From assembly GCF_049671045.1 (NCBI RefSeq), contig NZ_JBATUH010000089.1, forward strand, positions 1 to 11,428: a stretch of 11,428 nucleotides of DNA, given 5' to 3'. How positions within the stretch are numbered: the stretch's first letter is position 1; each line of letters starts with the position of its first letter. A program made the translations under genes and the position numbers. The notes under the pieces were generated by a model, which saw nothing but the letters and a program-made list of their open reading frames with translations, searched no databases and was not told where the DNA came from. Positions 7,977 to 11,428 of this stretch are shown here, in pieces. This stretch comes from Parvibaculum sp049671045 (GTDB lineage: Bacteria > Pseudomonadota > Alphaproteobacteria > Parvibaculales > Parvibaculaceae).

Positions 7977-9542
7977 CTAGAATGCGTTCTCGCCCTTGAG
8001 CATGGCGAAAGGCGTGCGGAGAATGATGTAAAGGTCGAAGAGCAGCGACCAGTTCTCGATGTAGTAGAGATCGTGCTCGGTGCGGCGGAGAATCTTTTCG
8101 CGCGTATCCGTTTCTCCGCGCCAGCCATTGATCTGCGCCCAGCCGGTGATGCCCGGCTTGACGCGGTGGCGCGCGAAATAGCCGTCCACCACATCGCCAT
8201 AAAGCTCGTCGCCCGCCTTCGCCAGAATGGCATGCGGCCGGGGGCCGACGATCGACATGTCGCCCTTGAGCACGGTAATGAACTGCGGCAGCTCGTCGAA
8301 GCTCGACCGGCGCAGGAAGCGCCCGACGCGGGTGACGCGGTCGTCGTCGCTCGTTACCAGCCGCGCGGCATTGGCATCGGTCTGCTCATGCCTGAGCGTG
8401 CGGAACTTGTAGACCTCGACAAGCTCGTTGTTGAAACCGTAGCGGCGCTGCTTGAAGAAGACGGGCCCCCGGCTGTCGAGCTTGATGGCCGCCGCGATCA
8501 GAAGAAGCAGCGGCGAAAGCACGAGCAGGAACAAGGCCGCGAGAACGCGGTCTTCAATCACCTTCAGCACATAGTCCCAGTCTGAAAGGGGCCTGTCGTA
8601 GAGATTGAAGAAGGGGACGTTCCCCACATAGCTGTAGGTTCCGGGCGTCATGCGCAGCGGCGCATCGAGCGCGGACAGGCGGATATCCACGGGCAGAACC
8701 CACACCTTCCGCATCATTTCGAGAACGCGCCGCTCCGCCGAAAGCGGCAGCGACATGACGAGAAGGTCGATACGATTCGAACGGGCGAAGCGCACAAGCT
8801 CGTCGACCGTGCCGAGCTTCGGATAGCCCGCGACGATATCGGACACGCGCTCGTCATTGCGATCGTCGAAGACGCCGCAAATCTTGATATCCGAACCGGC
8901 CGAGGCGTGAAGCGCCTCGATGAGCCTCTGTCCGCGCTCACCCCCGCCGACGATCACCACGCGGCGTTCGAGCCGGCCGGTCTTCATCCAGTGCCGAATG
9001 AGAACCGTCGCGCCAGCCCGCATCGCGACAAGCGACGAGAACGCGCCGAGCGACCAGCCCACGAACCAGACGCGCGAGACTTCCTCGCCGAGCTTCAGCA
9101 GGAAGCCGGTCGCCATCAGAACCGCGAGAACGCCGAGCCAGGCAAGGCCGAGGCGGCCGATCTGCATCATCGCGCGCTGAAGCACGGGGATACGATAAAG
9201 ACCGCTGAGCTGGAAGCTCACGACGGCGAGCATCGCCCCGGCGAGGATCGTCGGGTAATAGATGAAACGGAGCACCGGCGCATCGGCGCCGAGATAGGCG
9301 TGAAAAAGCAGAACGCCGCAAAGCACGACAAGCGCCGCATCCGCGATGCGCACCGAACCGGCGATCACCGCTGGCGAGATCATCCGCACGATGCGCGCGC
9401 GCCTTTCGAGCGTCGGGAGCTTCCCGTCCCGGATCTGCCCTTCGCGCCAGCCGCCGGTCCCGGTCTGGCCGGTTCCGGCGCTTGCTGCCATGTTGCCCGA
9501 CGCGGCGTGATAGCCGCCGGACCCCTCTCCCGACCCGCTCAT
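7977..9542 (-). CDS. Undecaprenyl-phosphate sugar-1-phosphate transferase (WcaJ/HfsE type)
   Basis: Initiates exopolysaccharide synthesis by moving a sugar-1-phosphate (often glucose or galactose) from a UDP-sugar to undecaprenyl phosphate in the inner membrane. The 521-residue protein has the full large-PGT layout. Four N-terminal membrane segments (about 65-83, 93-115, 130-149, 157-179) are followed by a Rossmann-like domain beginning VVIVGGGERGQRL (195-207), then a membrane/re-entrant helix (332-353). The C-terminal catalytic domain carries KFRTLRHEQTD (379-389), DDDRVTRVGRFLRRSSFDELPQ (399-420), GDMSIVGPRPHA (427-438) and KPGITGWAQINGWRGETDT (462-480). DELPQ holds the Asp-Glu pair typical of the catalytic centre. 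The first ~40 residues are Gly/Ser/Ala-rich and lie outside the family domain. The start at 9542 is supported by AAGGGG 8 bases upstream and an ATGA overlap with the glycosyltransferase stop. Sugar specificity cannot be read from sequence. Confidence 0.93.
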   Translation of the reverse strand: MSGSGEGSGGYHAASGNMAASAGTGQTGTGGWREGQIRDGKLPTLERRARIVRMISPAVIAGSVRIADAALVVLCGVLLFHAYLGADAPVLRFIYYPTILAGAMLAVVSFQLSGLYRIPVLQRAMMQIGRLGLAWLGVLAVLMATGFLLKLGEEVSRVWFVGWSLGAFSSLVAMRAGATVLIRHWMKTGRLERRVVIVGGGERGQRLIEALHASAGSDIKICGVFDDRNDERVSDIVAGYPKLGTVDELVRFARSNRIDLLVMSLPLSAERRVLEMMRKVWVLPVDIRLSALDAPLRMTPGTYSYVGNVPFFNLYDRPLSDWDYVLKVIEDRVLAALFLLVLSPLLLLIAAAIKLDSRGPVFFKQRRYGFNNELVEVYKFRTLRHEQTDANAARLVTSDDDRVTRVGRFLRRSSFDELPQFITVLKGDMSIVGPRPHAILAKAGDELYGDVVDGYFARHRVKPGITGWAQINGWRGETDTREKILRRTEHDLYYIENWSLLFDLYIILRTPFAMLKGENAF

Positions 9543-10744
9543 AGCGGAACCCCTTCGTGAAACTTTCCGGGCAGCCCGTTCGCCGCGCCCGCCGCATGAG
9601 GAACCGACGCCGGATCGAGAAGCTGCCGGTAGAAACCGATGACGCCCTCGACCATGCGCGAAACTGAAAACTCCGATCGGACGCGGTTGCGCAGCCGCTC
9701 CGCCGCGCGCTGCATGCCATCCACATTGCCGAGTGCATGGACGAGCGCGGCCGCCAGCGCATCCGCATCGGCGGGCGGAACGAGCAGGTTCGCATCCGCA
9801 CCGAAAATCTCAGGGATACCGCCGACCCGCGTCGCGATGAGCGGCATGCCTGCCGCCGCCGCCTCGAGCGCCACATAGGGCAGCGATTCATGATGCGACG
9901 GCATGACCACGACGCGGCCGAGGGCGAATGCCTGCCGCGCGGGCATGACGCCCGCGAACTCGATCCGGACATGCGCGGGAGCGGCGCGCGCCATCTCCTC
10001 GAAGGTTGCGCTGTCTGGCCCCGAGCCGACGATCCGGATGAAGAGCGGTGTGCCGGTCCTCGTTGCCGCCTCGATGAGCGTGCCGACGCCCTTCAGCCGG
10101 CGCAGTTCGCCAATGAAGACGAAATCTGCGCACTCGTCCGCCTGCGCGCGGACGGGCTCGAACTCGGCCTCCGTCACGCCATTGTGAATGACGATGGAAC
10201 GGCCTTTCGGCTCGCCCACCTTGTCGATGAAGGTTCGGAGACTGAAATCGGACTCGAAGATCACGCCGTCCGTGCGATAGCGCATGATGCGCTCCATCGC
10301 CAGAAACAGCACGCCCTGCAGCGAGCTACGGCTGAAATGCAGCGCGCCGCCATGAGGCGTGTAAACGCGCGCGCCGCCCGCAAGGCGCGGCAACAGCCGC
10401 GCATATGCGCCGCCCTTGGCGCCATGCCCGTGCACAATGTGAGGCCGAAGCTTGCTTATCCGGCCAGTTATTCGTGCCAGATTGAACGCATCGCCAAGGC
10501 CCGGCAGACGGCTCATGGGCGTGACATGGACGCCGAGCGCGCAATACTTCCGAAGCTCGTCGAGGCGCGCGAGCGAAACCGGATCGCGCGGCCGCTCGCC
10601 AAGGATGACGCCGACCTCGAGTCCCGCCCTCTGCTGCCCGCCCGCAAGATCGCAGACATGACGAAAGAGCCCGCCAAGCGGCGCGCGCAGGACATGCAGC
10701 ACACGGATCGGTTCGACCGTGCCGGATGCCGGAGCGGCGGCCAT
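9539..10744 (-). CDS. Glycosyltransferase, GT4 family (GT-B fold)
   Basis: A cytoplasmic or membrane-associated retaining glycosyltransferase of 401 residues that would add a sugar from a nucleotide-sugar donor to the lipid-linked repeat unit. The N-terminal domain has the donor-side glycine loop LGGLFRHV (23-30) and HGHGAKGG (105-112). The C-terminal domain has GELRRLKGV (212-220), IVGSGPD (238-244) and SHHESLPYVALEAAAAGMP (283-301), which contains the GT4 E-x7-E motif (E286, E294), then ATRVGGIPEI (304-313). It shares a TGATG junction with the export lipoprotein upstream, with AAGGAG 11 bases before its ATG. It overlaps the sugar-phosphate transferase by ATGA downstream. It is therefore probably co-translated with both. 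Donor, acceptor and linkage are unknown. It is the only glycosyltransferase in view, so others needed for a multi-sugar repeat unit must lie elsewhere. Confidence 0.92.
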   Translation of the reverse strand: MAAAPASGTVEPIRVLHVLRAPLGGLFRHVCDLAGGQQRAGLEVGVILGERPRDPVSLARLDELRKYCALGVHVTPMSRLPGLGDAFNLARITGRISKLRPHIVHGHGAKGGAYARLLPRLAGGARVYTPHGGALHFSRSSLQGVLFLAMERIMRYRTDGVIFESDFSLRTFIDKVGEPKGRSIVIHNGVTEAEFEPVRAQADECADFVFIGELRRLKGVGTLIEAATRTGTPLFIRIVGSGPDSATFEEMARAAPAHVRIEFAGVMPARQAFALGRVVVMPSHHESLPYVALEAAAAGMPLIATRVGGIPEIFGADANLLVPPADADALAAALVHALGNVDGMQRAAERLRNRVRSEFSVSRMVEGVIGFYRQLLDPASVPHAAGAANGLPGKFHEGVPL

Positions 10745-11367
10745 CAGAAATATCGCTCCTTGACCAATATGGTGTCGCCGGGCCTCACCGGCGCGCCGGT
10801 ATCGACGTCCATTTCCATCAGCCGGTCGCCGCGTTTCCTGGTGATATGGACCGTGTCCTGATTGGCCCGATAGGAAAACCCGCCCGCGATCGCCACGGCG
10901 CTCTGCACGGTCATGCCGTTGACGAAGGGATATTGCCCTGCCCTCTGCACCTCGCCGAGGATGAAGAAGGGCCTGAACTCCATGACCTGCACACTGACAT
11001 TAGGGTTGCGGAGCAGGGTCTTGCCGAGCGACTCCTCAATCGCGGCCTGAAGCCCGTCCGTGGTCAGCCCCCGCGCACGCACCGGCGGAATGAGCGGAAT
11101 GGCGATATTGCCGCCGCCATCGACCGAGAAATCGCCGCTGAGATCGCTCTGCCCGAACACGGTCACGCGCAACTTGTCGCCGCTATCGAGAAGATAAGGC
11201 TCCACCGCCTCGTTGATCGGGCGCTCGGTGACGCTCCTTCCGCCCGCGCAGCCGGAAAGCACAAGCCCGACGGCGAGGCACATGAGGCCGGCCGCGATCC
11301 TCCTGCCGAATTGACCGGCCGGAAACCGCTGATCCCGGATGAAAGGCAGAACGCCGCGGCGAGCCAT
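10744..11367 (-). CDS. Polysaccharide export lipoprotein (OPX: Poly_export + SLBB)
   Basis: A periplasmic, outer-membrane-anchored lipoprotein of the Wza/GumB/KpsD export family that forms the exit path for exopolysaccharide. The 207-residue protein has a lipoprotein signal (RRIAAGLMCLAVGLVLSGC) with lipobox LSGC and lipidated Cys40. A Poly_export domain (about 56-130, with PYLLDSGDKLRVTVFGQSDL) is followed by one SLBB domain (about 134-185, with FILGEVQRAGQYPFVNGMTV) and the ending RPGDTILVKERYF (195-207). It has only one SLBB domain and ends there, without the second SLBB and C-terminal outer-membrane helix of Wza (about 380 residues). It would therefore need another protein to cross the outer membrane. 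The start has AGGGA about 10 bases upstream. It is the first visible gene of the operon. The 61 bases upstream to the window edge hold an AT-rich AAAAATTAACC but no promoter I can support. Its n-region is long, so a later start is possible. Confidence 0.93.
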   Translation of the reverse strand: MARRGVLPFIRDQRFPAGQFGRRIAAGLMCLAVGLVLSGCAGGRSVTERPINEAVEPYLLDSGDKLRVTVFGQSDLSGDFSVDGGGNIAIPLIPPVRARGLTTDGLQAAIEESLGKTLLRNPNVSVQVMEFRPFFILGEVQRAGQYPFVNGMTVQSAVAIAGGFSYRANQDTVHITRKRGDRLMEMDVDTGAPVRPGDTILVKERYF

Positions 11368-11428
11368 GGCTGGACGATCCCTGAAATATCCCGCTGTTCC
11401 GCAAACTAGGCCGGACTGGTTAATTTTT

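Noticed and set aside
9737..10861. 374-residue plus-strand open frame
   Set aside because: Antisense to the GT4 glycosyltransferase; Arg-rich with no domain. The 8907-9560, 7725-8585 and 10726-11409 frames fail for the same reason.
11411..11428. TTAACC-containing AT-rich end as a CtrA site or operon promoter
   Set aside because: Only one TTAA half-site is present without a second at the right spacing, and the window ends here.

Overview
This window reads as chromosomal DNA from a high-GC alphaproteobacterium, probably near the Hyphomicrobiales/Parvibaculum/Caulobacter part of the class. That placement is inferred from four things: the pcm-like - tolC - popZ - valS gene order, a PopZ-family polar organiser (a family known from this class), a Caulobacter-type -10 box in front of the tRNA, and GC-rich intergenic palindromes typical of these genomes. 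All eight protein genes lie on the minus strand. A single tRNA lies on the plus strand. The long plus-strand open frames are antisense shadows caused by high GC at third codon positions. No gene-free stretch exceeds 300 bases.

Right block (about 6625-11367, transcribed leftward): a tightly packed exopolysaccharide operon. It encodes a small outer-membrane polysaccharide export lipoprotein, a GT4 glycosyltransferase, a WcaJ/HfsE-type polyprenyl-phosphate sugar-1-phosphate transferase and a Wzy/WaaL-type membrane polymerase or ligase. Junctions are a TGATG overlap, an ATGA overlap and an 11-base gap, so the genes are probably translationally coupled. Together they would prime a repeat unit on undecaprenyl phosphate, extend it, polymerise it and export it. 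No flippase (Wzx) or chain-length regulator/kinase (Wzc/GumC) lies in the window, so the locus presumably continues beyond the right edge or is split.

Centre (about 6248-6601): a divergent control region. A plus-strand tRNA-Cys(GCA) has its own promoter. On the minus strand a good sigma70-type promoter (TTGAGT, 17 bp, TATAAA) fires leftward into the pcm-like gene and possibly tolC. The tRNA and the exopolysaccharide operon converge with only 23 bases between them and no classical terminator.

Left block (6247 to 148): a protein-L-isoaspartate-methyltransferase-like protein with a degenerate family motif, a TolC-family outer-membrane channel, PopZ with a four-copy hexapeptide repeat in its acidic linker, and valyl-tRNA synthetase. 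The valS-popZ gap holds two inverted copies of a ~29-base repeat and a separate 16-bp perfect palindrome. Downstream of valS is a perfect 32-bp palindrome. The tolC leader has two small hairpins, one touching the ribosome binding site.

I do not see a clearly new defence, mobile or metabolic system. The points most worth a second look are the non-coding structures, the PopZ repeat, the altered Pcm motif and the minimal export lipoprotein.
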